A stretch of DNA of 64,000 nt, from assembly GCA_031002005.1 (NCBI GenBank), contig JARYHS010008074.1, positions 175,236,494 through 175,300,493 on the forward strand, written 5' to 3'. Below are positions 36,201 through 44,829 of this stretch, in pieces. The notes under the pieces are model-generated. The model did no database searches. It had not been told where the DNA came from and saw only the letters and a program-made list of their open reading frames with translations. A program made the translations under genes and the position numbers. The stretch comes from Vandiemenella viatica (lineage: Eukaryota; Arthropoda; Insecta; Orthoptera; Morabidae). Position 1 is the stretch's first letter. Each line of letters begins with the position of its first letter.

Positions 36201-39200
36201 ACAGTAATACTTGCATACACACGACGTATATAAAACAGAAACTAGTTCTTAAAAGTCGATCACGACAAAACGCCACAAATACTTTAGTACAACAGACACA
36301 TGGAATTTAGACAATGCATTTCGAATCAAATACAAACAATCAAAGCAAAGAGTGTACTTCCATCTATGGGTGGAAACATTAACTGTACGGAGATCAATAA
36401 CTGACACAAGCTGCTCTAAGAATCAGTCAGGCGAACCACTAACGCGCTGAAAGTTATAGGAAAATTAGCCGTGATAATGCTCGGTTATACTACCCGCACT
36501 TTCCATCCCTGCAAGATCAATCGAGCGATGATCCTTGGTTGAGTATCTGCTTAACTTAGTGTGGATATCACCATTGAAAGTCAAAGCTTACATATATAAT
36601 TGAATTAATGATCCAGCTCCGCGGGCCACAAAATGACCTACCGCGAGCCACAAGCGGCCCGCGGGCCGCGGGTTGGCCATCCCTGTTGTAGAACATTACA
36701 TAATCAAGGTTTGAGCATTATATAATAACAATTCCGTATAATTAACCAACTGAAAAGAAATGAATTGCTAGAATATCGCGTTAAACCCGTTATTTTTGAC
36801 GAGCTTGAAAGCTAGTCTATATATAAAGAAGGCCAGTGTCACATTTATAGAAACAAATTACTGACGAACTATTGACTCCAAAATTCTGTAATATATCCTG
36901 TTCTGCAACTACCTCAGTTTTTATTTCAGCATTTTATTAACAACGTTTATTTCGTCTCCAGGTACCGCCGACTTTTTCGGTGTTAACAACTACAACACGC
37001 AGAATGTAACCTCTGGAGAGTTTGGAGGCTCTCCATCAATGTTTAGAGACCAAGGAACAATCTCTGCATGGAGTGGAGTAAGTACTGAACATGCAAGGAT
37101 GTAATTATGCTTTGGTTTCCAGTGATACTGAGACTACTATGAATTGGCGGAAGGTTCTACATATTAACTGTTACCAACGATAATTTCCACCTGCGTGCCT
37201 ATATCTATATTAATATTATAAATGCGAAAGCAACTCTGTCTGTCTGTTTGTTACGTTTCTTGGGCTACACGGCTACTCCAACCGTGATGAAATTTGAAAA
37301 GGTATGGACATGGGATACCATATTCTGTATAGATAAGAAAATATTGTCATTAAATTATGAAAACTATCTGAACTGTGAAACACAAGTGCATAATATCTAT
37401 ATGTTTCTGTAATGCATTTCGTTAGATAGCAATGGCAGTGTAGCGCAGTGGTAATGTGCTTGCTTTTTAAGAAAACTCCTGTGTGGCTTCGGGTTCAAAT
37501 CCCCAAGGGAAAAAACAAATTTATGAATTGTTTTTCATAGTTTAGTTTTGTAGTAAGGATACCATGATCTGGAAAATCTTTGGTGATAGAATAGTGCCCT
37601 AAGCGTTTACTTTATTCAGTGTATACTGGTTTCACAGGTAGTTTTTCTGTGATCTAAGTCTCCGTCTTTTCTTTTCTTTTTTTCTTCTTCTTCTTTTTTT
37701 TTTACGACTATATGTGTATACCGAAATACTTTGTATCATTAGGAACGAAATAGGATACTTTTTTCCGATATGAATATATGACATAGGTTCGACGGTAGAA
37801 TGGAATATCGATAGCGTTCCCGTCATATTATGCCGACATATCTTTGGTAACTTTCAGCTTTGTGTATCCAATTCTAGCAATCAAATTCTAAATCCACGCC
37901 TACGAAGTCGCGGATAACAGCTAGAATATATATAATGATATGTATAATAACATCCATTTGTTTGCTGAAAACCTTACCACACATCTTACTTATTTTACTG
38001 ACACAGCGTTAGCTTGGTGAAGTTGTCACTACTTCATATCGTTGCGTGTTTTTTTCTGTCTTTCCTTTTTTTCCGTTCTTTCCTTTTCTTGCCATCCTTA
38101 TGACCACTCTTCCATAAGATCGTATGCTGCAGAAGATATAAACTCTCACATAAAAATAGTATACCTCAGCCGGAATTACTACATACTTCCGAAATCAACT
38201 CCGGTTGTCATTGTTAGTCCATCCCTGCTTTCTCCGCCAAATGTGCAGCGCATTAAACAACAAATTTCGCGATACTGGAAGCGCATTTCACAATGTATAT
38301 TAACAATAAGATGTTTACCTTTGCTTCTGATCTTTTGAAACGACCAATATGTTCTCAGGTTTCCATATAACTTGCTGAAAGATTCTTGCTTAACCAAAAA
38401 TTATTTTAATTTATTTTTATAATTATAATCACAAGAATTAAGAGAAAATAATTTCGGAGGCCTAAATGTAATTGTTGTCCCTGAAACTAGATATTACCTG
38501 TATTCAATTGCAATGAAGAAGATCGAATTCCTTGATTGTAAAATATCTCTTTTTCTGTCAGCGCTGATTTATTCAAGGTAGGGAAAATCCACATCTTTTT
38601 CAACTCGATGCCTTTTAACAAATTTTTTTTCGATCAAGAAAGATATATTTACATAATGCTGGACTGTGTGAGTCAGTAGTTGTTAAAATGTTTTATCTTT
38701 ACCTTCTTTGCAGCATTCTGGACAAGGATTTCGCTTGCTGCTCAACTGGATAGCATCTGAGTATCCAGGGTACCCCATCTTCGTCACAGAGAACGGACTC
38801 TACAGCACCTACACGGGACTGAACGACACGGAGCGCATTCAGTACTACTCGGTAAGATGTCTCATCCCACAACTAGCGAAGTATGTTCTGCCGTGAGATC
38901 AGATATAAATTTAAGGCTCAAAGAACTAAAACGCTCACTCCACAAATCGTTGAAGTCTCTTTAAGACATCCATAACACGTAATTCGTGTTATATCACTTA
39001 TAAAAATAACAGAACACCTTGTAACTAACTCAGAAGGCCACATTACGAAATTCGCGCCGTAATTCTCATGATGTTTGACCACTGCGCGTTGCAGTTATTA
39101 AGAAAAGCCAAATAGCCTCTGATCGTTAGCTGATGCAATCACGATACAAAGGACAGGTTTTACCATGTCAACGGAAGCATCGCAAACATCGGTTGAGTTT

Positions 39201-42200
39201 GTATGCATTCTTGAATGCTACATCCAAGAGTGAACATCTGTGAGCTAATCGTGGCTAGTAAAATGAACGTATTTTATGATAAATTAAGGGACATAATGAA
39301 GACAAGTACTGATCAAACTTTTGTAATGTGTGTTTAACAAATGAAACGTTACTTCAAAAAACAAATCAGGTTCAGTTACTTAAAAAAAAAAAAAATATCA
39401 TCCGGAAGACAGCAAAAATTTATAATGTATCACTGGAAAAGATACTGTATTGATAAAAAATGCAAATGTCACTCAATTAACATAAAACGCAGCTCTAAAT
39501 TTTAAGGTAATAGTTCTTGTAAAAATGAATAACTCTGTAACCTTCTTGATAATTTTGTTACCACCATTGTTTTAACAATTGTAATGCCAACTTCTGTCAG
39601 ATACTGATTAATATTAATTAAGGATACTGAAAAAGAATGTTTCATTTTCTTAATATCACCTGATTACTAGTTAACATCCAGATGATTTAGTTACAAACTG
39701 TTCGTGATTGCATCAGGTAACGTTCAAAACGCTGAATGAATTTTCTTAATACATACAACGCGTAGTAGTATAATATGTGAGAGCCACGACATTTATTTCG
39801 TATTGTGGTCTTTTTAAGTTACCCACAACGCGTTCTGGACATTTTTTTTCGCTCAATAAGCTGGTTAAAAAAAAAAGAGCTTAAAATATATACATCATCA
39901 CTGCGATGAACAAATAAACAAGACAAACTTTACAATATAATCTTTAATCTTGTTTGGAGGTGAGATATATGGCAGGATATTGAACAGATATTGAACCGTT
40001 CCATATGTACCCTGCTAACTTTCACATCTTCAAGAAAAATGTGTCTCATATAGAAATTTGTATTGAAAGGTGATGTACCAATTTTTCCCGGAATTTTCAT
40101 AAAAATGATTCGATCGATGGTTAAAAACAGTTGCTGACTATTTGTGGTCACAAAAATGAGGAGATGAGCTAGCAGCTATTCAGCAGTGACCTTACTGGTC
40201 GTATGGCAGCAGCCAACCAATAGTACGCCACCACACTAAACGAATATGCGTCGATGATCTCACTTATGGAAACCAGTGCACTACCATCTGTGAACTAAAC
40301 GTGGAAGTACATGAATTAATAACTTTTCTGGAGTTCCGAAATGATTATGACGTAGGTTTATACGATAACACCTTGAGTTATTGGTGATCAAATGTTATGT
40401 CTCAAGAAGGTTGAAGTATTCTGCTTCTGACACTAATGACTAATTAATACCGGTGACACCAACAATCCTACTGCAAACTTTAGGGGCCTGGCAACGACTT
40501 CGTTGATCAAAACACACAGCCAGAATCGGTTGCAATATCCGGCAGCCGATATCTTACGCTAGTCAGCATCATTAACCTCCTGCCTCTCAATGCTTTTTAG
40601 AATGTTTTTTGAAGCAAGCGTCTCATATTTAATTTTACAGAGGCTCATGAAATACAGCAAAGATGGAAGGAATATGTAGAAGAATTGTATGATTTGCAAC
40701 AGCGACCGAAGCATTTGGTATTAGAAGAAGAAGAGAAAGTCAGCAAGGAGGAGATGGGAAGCCATATCCTGGAGGGGGAGGTGGAGAAGGCTTTGGTGGA
40801 GATGAAGAACAAGAAAGCCTGTGGGATCGATGAGTAACCTGTAGAAATTCTGAAAAGTTTGAAAGATGAGGGAAGAAGAGAAATACTATATTTGTGCAAT
40901 GAGATATATGAAAGAGGAGAATGGCCAAAAGACTTTTTAACAACAGTGTTGATACCAATTGAAAAGAAAAAGAATGCAGTAAAATGCGAAGAGTTCAGAA
41001 CCATTCGTCTCTTATGCCACGCTGCTAAGATATTACTAAGAGTGTCAAATAGACGAATATCTAGCAAACTGTCCATGTCAATTGCTGAATAACAGTTTGG
41101 ATTTCAAAAAGGAAGAAGTGCAAGAGACGCTATTGGTTTGCTGAGAACAATAGGAGAAAGATACATTGAAAGGGAAAGAGATTGTTACATGGTTTTCATA
41201 GACCTGGAAAAGGCTTTTGACAGAATACAATGGTTGAAGTTAATGACGATTCTAAAAAATAAAGGTATTGAATGGAAGGAAAGAAGGCTAATAAGTAAAT
41301 TATACAATGAGCAAGGAGTGAGAGTGAGAGTGGGGAATGATCTTACAGAAGAGGGAAATATTTGAACACGTGTAAGAGAAGGATGTTGTTTGTCACCCAA
41401 ATTATTTAACATATATTTGGAGGAAATTATGAAAAGAAGTTTAAGAGGTAAAGGAGGTGTATGCATGGGTGGACTTAGGATTACCTGCATAAGGTTTGCT
41501 GATGACATGGTTTTGCTGGCAGAAAGTGTCAATATACTCAAAAGAGTGTTAGAGACTTTAGACAAAGAGTGTAAGGAATTCGGGATGAGAATCAATAGGA
41601 CCAAAACTAAAATGTATGATGGTGGGAAAGAGTATGAAAGAAATGATGATAACGTTGCACGGAGAAATAATTGAACAAGTGGAGTCCTTTAAATATCTCG
41701 GGAATATTGTGAGTGGTGATATGAGCTGCAAGAAGGAGGTAAAAACTAGAATAGCAATGGCAAAGGAAGCTTTCAATACAAAGAAAAATTTACTATGCGG
41801 AAGGCTGGACAAAACCTTGAGGAAAAAATTAACTAAATGTTTTGTATGGAGCAGAAACATGGACGCTACGCAAAGAAGATCTAAAGAGGTTGGAAGCTTT
41901 TGAAATGTGGGTATGGAGGAGGATGGAGAAAATAAGTTGGGAGGACAAAGTAAGGAATGAGAAAGTGCTGAAACGAATAGGAGAGAAAAGGTCACTAATA
42001 AAAACAATAAGAAACAGAAAAAAGAACTGAATTGGGCATGTGCTGAGGAACGAATGTTTGCTTAAGACTGCTCTGGAGGGGACTGTAAACGGAGAGAAGA
42101 GAAGAGGTCGGCGAAGGATGATAATGATGGATGATATAATGATAAACGGGAGATATATAGAAACTAAAAGAATGGCGGAACAGAGGGAGGCATGGAGGGC

Positions 42201-44075
42201 TGTCACCGTGCGTGGACCTGCTGTATAGCAGAGAATCCTTGATGATGGTTTCGAAACCAGAGTGTTTTTCATCTAGTTTTTACATCAAATTACCTTCGCA
42301 TATATATGTATTTTTCTCCACAGAAATAGATAGCAACATTTACTTATTGTAATTCGGTTCGCAGCAGGTGTCTGGATGTGATGAACAACGATTACACAAC
42401 ATTTACTTAAATAAAATGAAGATATTAAAACAGAAACCCGACTACGGTATTTCTAAATAATGTCAATTAATTAAAGTACTGTGCTCAGCATGAGATTTCA
42501 ACTAGAATCATAATGACATATTTAACTTTTTTAATTTATTTTGATGATAGAAATTAATGTTATGCATATCAGCAAATTATTTCTCAGAAAATAACCAACG
42601 ATGTTGCGGCCAGCTTACTCTGAGGAAGTTTTCGGTGTAAAAATAAAAATTTTAGCTGACTGTCTAGCTTATTGTGACTGCAACAACACACTGTAAAAGT
42701 ATACTGTCAGAAATTAATGCTTGTGCCTTCCCTTCCAGTCGTATCTTACGGGGCTGCTGCAGGCTATTAATGTTGACGGTCTCCCCGTTATTGGTTACAC
42801 AGCGTGGAGCATAATGGATAATCTGGAGTGGAACTCTGGATTTACGTAAGTCTGAATTTTTTTCTTCAACTTTCATTAACGCACAATTGTAAGAAGAAAA
42901 CTGCTTTTATTCTCCTTCTGTGGTGCAGAAAATTTATTTAAATCCCAGTCTTTTAGTTATGGCATACCGTATATACTTATACCATATATACTTATAAAAA
43001 TCGTGAACAGTTTACGACAAATTTCACAGCGAGATAAAAATCCAAATTTGATTTTGAAAGAATTTTGATAACGGAAAAAAACGTAAATGTATAATCAAGC
43101 AAGTAATTTTGTGCATGAGTACCGGTAATTGCAGAATAATAGGAGAAGAGTGTGTACATCACTTGTATTTATTCCTTTTGGAATTGGCAGAAATAATATT
43201 GTGATGCAATCTTCACGCGTGTCCTTCCAGATGGAGTGGTTATAACATTACAGAATTCTACACCTGATGAAAACAGGTATACGTGTTCTCACGGCTATGC
43301 CCAGTCGGACAGCCGCGATGTTTAGGCTACATAAAACCACTAAGCCGCCAAAGTGTCCATTCAGAAATAATACTCTTTTAACTATTTCGAACACAGAGAA
43401 ATTCGAGAGAGATGTATCAATTATTACAGTGTTTAAACTGTAACGAATACTAAAACTATTTGTAGAAACAAGTAGAACCAACTCGCGAAAACTTAGTTTC
43501 TCTTTCCGTACTCGCAATGATGACACCCCCTTTCCCTATACAAAAAGACCTAAAACAAAATTTATCACCTACTTGATATATTAAATGGAGTAAGACATCG
43601 TGGAAATAATCCTACATCATAAAATTAGATACATACTATGTATTATTTTTATATAGCTCACATTTCAATAAATTTTTTTCGTGCTGTGCGGACTATTCTT
43701 TCCTTAGATTCGAAATGATTTTGTTCTTATTTACCAGACATCGGCGGAACAATAATGAAAGGTATGGAATAGCTGTTAGATCAAATCTATTTCAGAAAAA
43801 TGTAGAAAAACTCCAAAATACCTTTTGAAGGAGCATGTCAGTGAATGTTTAATTTCGTAATAGATACTTGAGCCTCGCCTTCATTTCGTCTGTCATCGTT
43901 TCTAATGATCAGTCTTCATTTTTGTCCTTGCAGGCAGAAGCTAGGCTTGAACCGGGTGGATTTCGACGATCCAGACCGCCCAAGGACGCACAAGATTTCC
44001 TCATTGTGGATGGCTGACATTTACGCAAACAAGGAACTTCCTCTCGAATACTGGGGCCTGCCGGCACCAAATTAA
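24119..44075 (+). CDS. GH1 beta-glucosidase-like gene, copy B: first exon and last four exons; central exons not visible
   Basis: Exons recognised are 24119-24263 (start, signal peptide, N-terminal barrel strand), 36962-37077, 38714-38851, 42739-42845 and 43934-44075 (stop TAA). They are read as one gene because exon 1 lies after copy A's 3' end, the four 3' exons follow on the same strand, and the next start is at 63875. About 280 residues expected between them, including the acid/base T-x-N-E-P motif, were not found in 24264-36961; that interval contains a 1000-N gap and several transposons. The central exons may lie in the unsequenced gap, or the locus may be a broken or fused gene. The 3' introns are 1636, 3887 and 1088 nt. 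The product is predicted to be secreted; the substrate is unknown. Coordinates are the outer bounds, not a continuous reading frame. Confidence 0.65.
24264..25400. other. First intron of copy B, no central GH1 exon found
   Basis: Read in all frames for GH1 motifs (I-W-D, acid/base N-E-P, Y-H-W-D-L-P) without success. A 24-nt candidate micro-exon at 24478-24501 is discussed as a finding. 25195-25400 is GC-richer (ccgcgccggagtgtgcggtt) and unrecognised. Confidence 0.5.
25722..25950 (-). repeat. TTA-rich tract and probable SINE fragment inside LINE copy 2
   Basis: 25722-25750 is a (TTA)n-type stretch. 25850-25920 has catctcatcattcacctgga, gtgatccgggaaaaccatgg and aaaacaaagatcaggatggc, resembling the accgagcgtgg SINE family in minus orientation. 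The assignment is tentative. Confidence 0.45.
25957..26241 (-). pseudogene. Second LINE RT C-terminal fragment nested in copy 2
   Basis: The minus frame reads [20 protein letters not shown], then [20 protein letters not shown] and [20 protein letters not shown]. It is homologous to the copy 1 end (LLPPTYLSRKDRKDKIREIR), but lies in opposite orientation inside copy 2, so it came from a separate insertion. Confidence 0.75.
28175..28813 (+). pseudogene. LINE copy 2 reverse-transcriptase fragment with lost catalytic Asp residues
   Basis: The 212-residue frame covers RT blocks: [59 protein letters not shown] and [14 protein letters not shown]. Compared with copy 1, the block normally AFDSVPHN reads AFYSVPHN, and the FADDAVIY box reads FADALIY. 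PQGSVIGPLLF has become [11 protein letters not shown]. The enzyme would be inactive. Confidence 0.85.
29214..29414 (-). mobile_element. tRNA-derived SINE inserted in LINE copy 2, with target duplication
   Basis: Minus-oriented copy of the 9642 SINE family: poly-T, atggcattcggctactgggc, gccctcggccggactcgaac (reverse B box) and ending taccgtggccggc. It is flanked by 10-bp direct repeats cagcttgatt at 29204-29213 and 29415-29424. Removing one repeat and the SINE restores the LINE reading across the site. Confidence 0.92.
29765..31536. other. Copy B intron region before the assembly gap, no gene seen
   Basis: AT-rich with poly-T runs at 30090-30107 and about 31482-31507. No GH1 exon or named repeat was found. 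A GC-richer piece at 30590-30700 is unrecognised. Confidence 0.5.
31537..32536. other. Assembly gap of exactly 1000 N
   Basis: 1000 consecutive N. The round length suggests a placeholder of unknown true size. It lies inside the copy B interval where the central GH1 exons should be. Confidence 0.97.
32537..33226 (+). other. Sequence after the gap with an unrecognised 102-codon open frame
   Basis: The frame 32612-32920 reads [40 protein letters not shown] and ending [16 protein letters not shown]. No family is recognised and no GH1 motif is present. It is locally richer in CpG than its neighbours. It could be part of a transposon or an exon of an unrelated gene; I give no function. Confidence 0.3.
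33227..34073 (+). mobile_element. Tc1-like transposon, 3'-truncated, transposase broken
   Basis: Begins after TA with cacccctggaaattgaaata, a Tc1-type end. The transposase starts at 33471 ([20 protein letters not shown]), shifts frame near 33530 to [20 protein letters not shown] (helix-turn-helix), continues through [20 protein letters not shown], meets an in-frame TGA at 33889 and resumes [17 protein letters not shown] and [14 protein letters not shown]. The first catalytic Asp (FSDES) is present; the rest is missing because the element stops where a hAT end begins. Confidence 0.88.
34074..36685 (-). mobile_element. hAT transposon (ZBED/GTF2IRD2-like transposase), decayed
   Basis: Ends are related inverted sequences: cataggtggccaacc at 34074 and ggttggccatccctg ending 36685. 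On the minus strand the transposase starts around 36060 with [16 protein letters not shown], a BED-like zinc finger ([11 protein letters not shown] ... MKRHYETKH), [20 protein letters not shown] with the catalytic Asp, [16 protein letters not shown], and the C-terminal dimerisation region [20 protein letters not shown]. It is split by several stops and frameshifts (for example TAA within the zinc finger near 35893). No 8-bp target duplication is visible. Confidence 0.87.
36962..37077 (+). CDS. Copy B exon with [13 protein letters not shown] motif
   Basis: Acceptor ttcgtctccag ending at 36961, donor gtaagt at 37078; 116 nt, same phases as the copy A exon at 1281. It encodes [20 protein letters not shown] and ends SAWSG. 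The first 12 residues are identical to copy A while the following loop has diverged, as expected for paralogues under purifying selection with a variable substrate-side loop. Confidence 0.88.
37196..37325 (+). repeat. Short RTE/SINE-type 3' tail fragment
   Basis: ctatattaatattataaatg, cgaaagcaactctgtctgtc and aaccgtgatgaaatttgaaa have the form of a widespread insect repeat end (gcgaaag...ctgtctgtctgtt...ccgtgatgaaattt). It lies in the copy B intron after the 36962 exon. Confidence 0.5.
37430..37512 (+). repeat. tRNA-like sequence (pseudo-tRNA or SINE head)
   Basis: gtgtagcgcagtggtaatgt (A-box-like) and tcgggttcaaatccccaagg (B box) are spaced like a tRNA gene. The anticodon arm (gctttttaagaaaactcctg) has a loop but poor acceptor-stem pairing. 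More likely a tRNA-derived repeat than a working tRNA. Confidence 0.45.
37513..38713. other. Copy B intron remainder, no feature seen
   Basis: AT-rich; a pyrimidine-rich (TTC/TTTC)n patch at 37665-37705 is the only low-complexity element. Confidence 0.5.
38714..38851 (+). CDS. Copy B exon with nucleophile motif VTENG
   Basis: Acceptor ctttgcag, donor gtaaga at 38852; 138 nt. It encodes [35 protein letters not shown] and [11 protein letters not shown]. The catalytic Glu is intact. Confidence 0.92.
38852..40630. other. Copy B intron, no feature seen
   Basis: AT-rich sequence between the VTENG exon and a LINE; nothing recognised. Confidence 0.5.
40631..42230 (+). mobile_element. LINE reverse-transcriptase remnant in copy B intron (RTE-like C-terminus)
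   Basis: The + strand encodes [19 protein letters not shown], stop, [100 protein letters not shown] and then, after frameshifts near 41655 and 41840, [20 protein letters not shown] and [10 protein letters not shown]. All RT catalytic Asp are present, but at least three in-frame stops and two frameshifts are seen. The GAETW...GHV tail is typical of RTE-like insect LINEs. No endonuclease is visible upstream. Confidence 0.87.
42231..42738. other. Copy B intron remainder
   Basis: AT-rich; no feature apart from the acceptor tract tgccttcccttccag. Confidence 0.5.
42739..42845 (+). CDS. Copy B exon with WSIMDNLEW segment
   Basis: Acceptor cccttccag ending 42738, donor gtaagt at 42846; 107 nt, phase 0 to 2. 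It encodes [17 protein letters not shown] and [18 protein letters not shown]. Only three residues differ from copy A (E/G, I/M, Y/F). Confidence 0.9.
42846..43933. other. Last intron of copy B, no feature seen
   Basis: AT-rich 1088-bp intron, similar in size to the 981-bp intron of copy A. Its last ~70 nt resemble the copy A intron end (attttt(t)gtcc-tgcag). Confidence 0.5.
43934..44075 (+). CDS. Copy B terminal coding exon
   Basis: Acceptor tgtccttgcag ending 43933; 142 nt to TAA at 44073-44075. It encodes [40 protein letters not shown] (with I before SSLW) and LPAPN. Confidence 0.92.
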
Positions 44076-44114
44076 GAAGCCACATCACACCATAACAGTT
44101 TTCAAAAGGAAGCC

Positions 44115-44120
44115 AATAAA
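44115..44120 (+). promoter_or_regulatory. Polyadenylation signal of GH1 copy B
   Basis: AATAAA about 40 bp after the stop, the same spacing as in copy A, in a matching short 3' UTR. Confidence 0.75.
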
Positions 44121-44829
44121 TACATAAATTTTTGTAAGAAAATGTCCACTTATCTTGCGTATACTGGTTTAACTGATGTAAATAAATCTTTCCAATATGG
44201 ATTTCAAAAAGAAGTTTTTCTTATTTTTTGACATCGTCCTTTGCTGTGACTTGAGTATCACCTTAAATGCCGAGTAAAAGTATACATAAGTTTCAAATGT
44301 AACATGTGTTTGGTAGGATTTAGGTATGTCTACGTATGCATATTGTTCTTATAGATAGATATGTTCACTTTGATCCCATGTGAGAATAATCTCGGGGATG
44401 TGGAACAGTACATACACTTATTAGTAATGTCAATATTACTATATAATTGATAATATTATTATATATTGACAACAAGTTAGTTACGACCCATTAGTATAAC
44501 CAATATTTCCTGTAATCTACAAATACAATCCCGAGTTAATTAATACTTATTATGTGGAACAGTGTATAAACTTGTTACCAGCATCTAACAACCAGTTATT
44601 TTATTACCAACCAGTTACCACAACTCATAAGCAGTCAATTACTTAAAAACCTGTTAGTATCATAATTTTTCACAGTAGTTTTTGAGTGCATGCTATCCCA
44701 TGTTAGTTACTATATATGAGTGAAATTTTGTAAACAGTGTAATTAATTCATTAGTCAAAAGTTTCAACAGAAAGAAAAACCATATATCATTTTAGTAATT
44801 GAGGACAACGTTGTCACCTTCCCCTTCTA
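44121..44829. other. Downstream flank of copy B, no feature seen
   Basis: AT-rich; contains short loosely repeated phrases around ccagttaccacaactcat and ggaacagt(g/a) at 44400-44650 but no defined unit. Confidence 0.45.

Noticed and set aside
37632..37826. Lys/Arg-rich minus-strand frame
   Set aside because: Comes from the TTC/TTTC low-complexity patch.
40645..40958. Pro/Ser-rich minus-strand frames
   Set aside because: Antisense to the Glu/Lys-rich LINE linker.
41185..42272. Minus-strand frames of ~140 codons
   Set aside because: Antisense of a purine-rich LINE RT gene; Leu/Ser/Phe-rich composition is explained by that.
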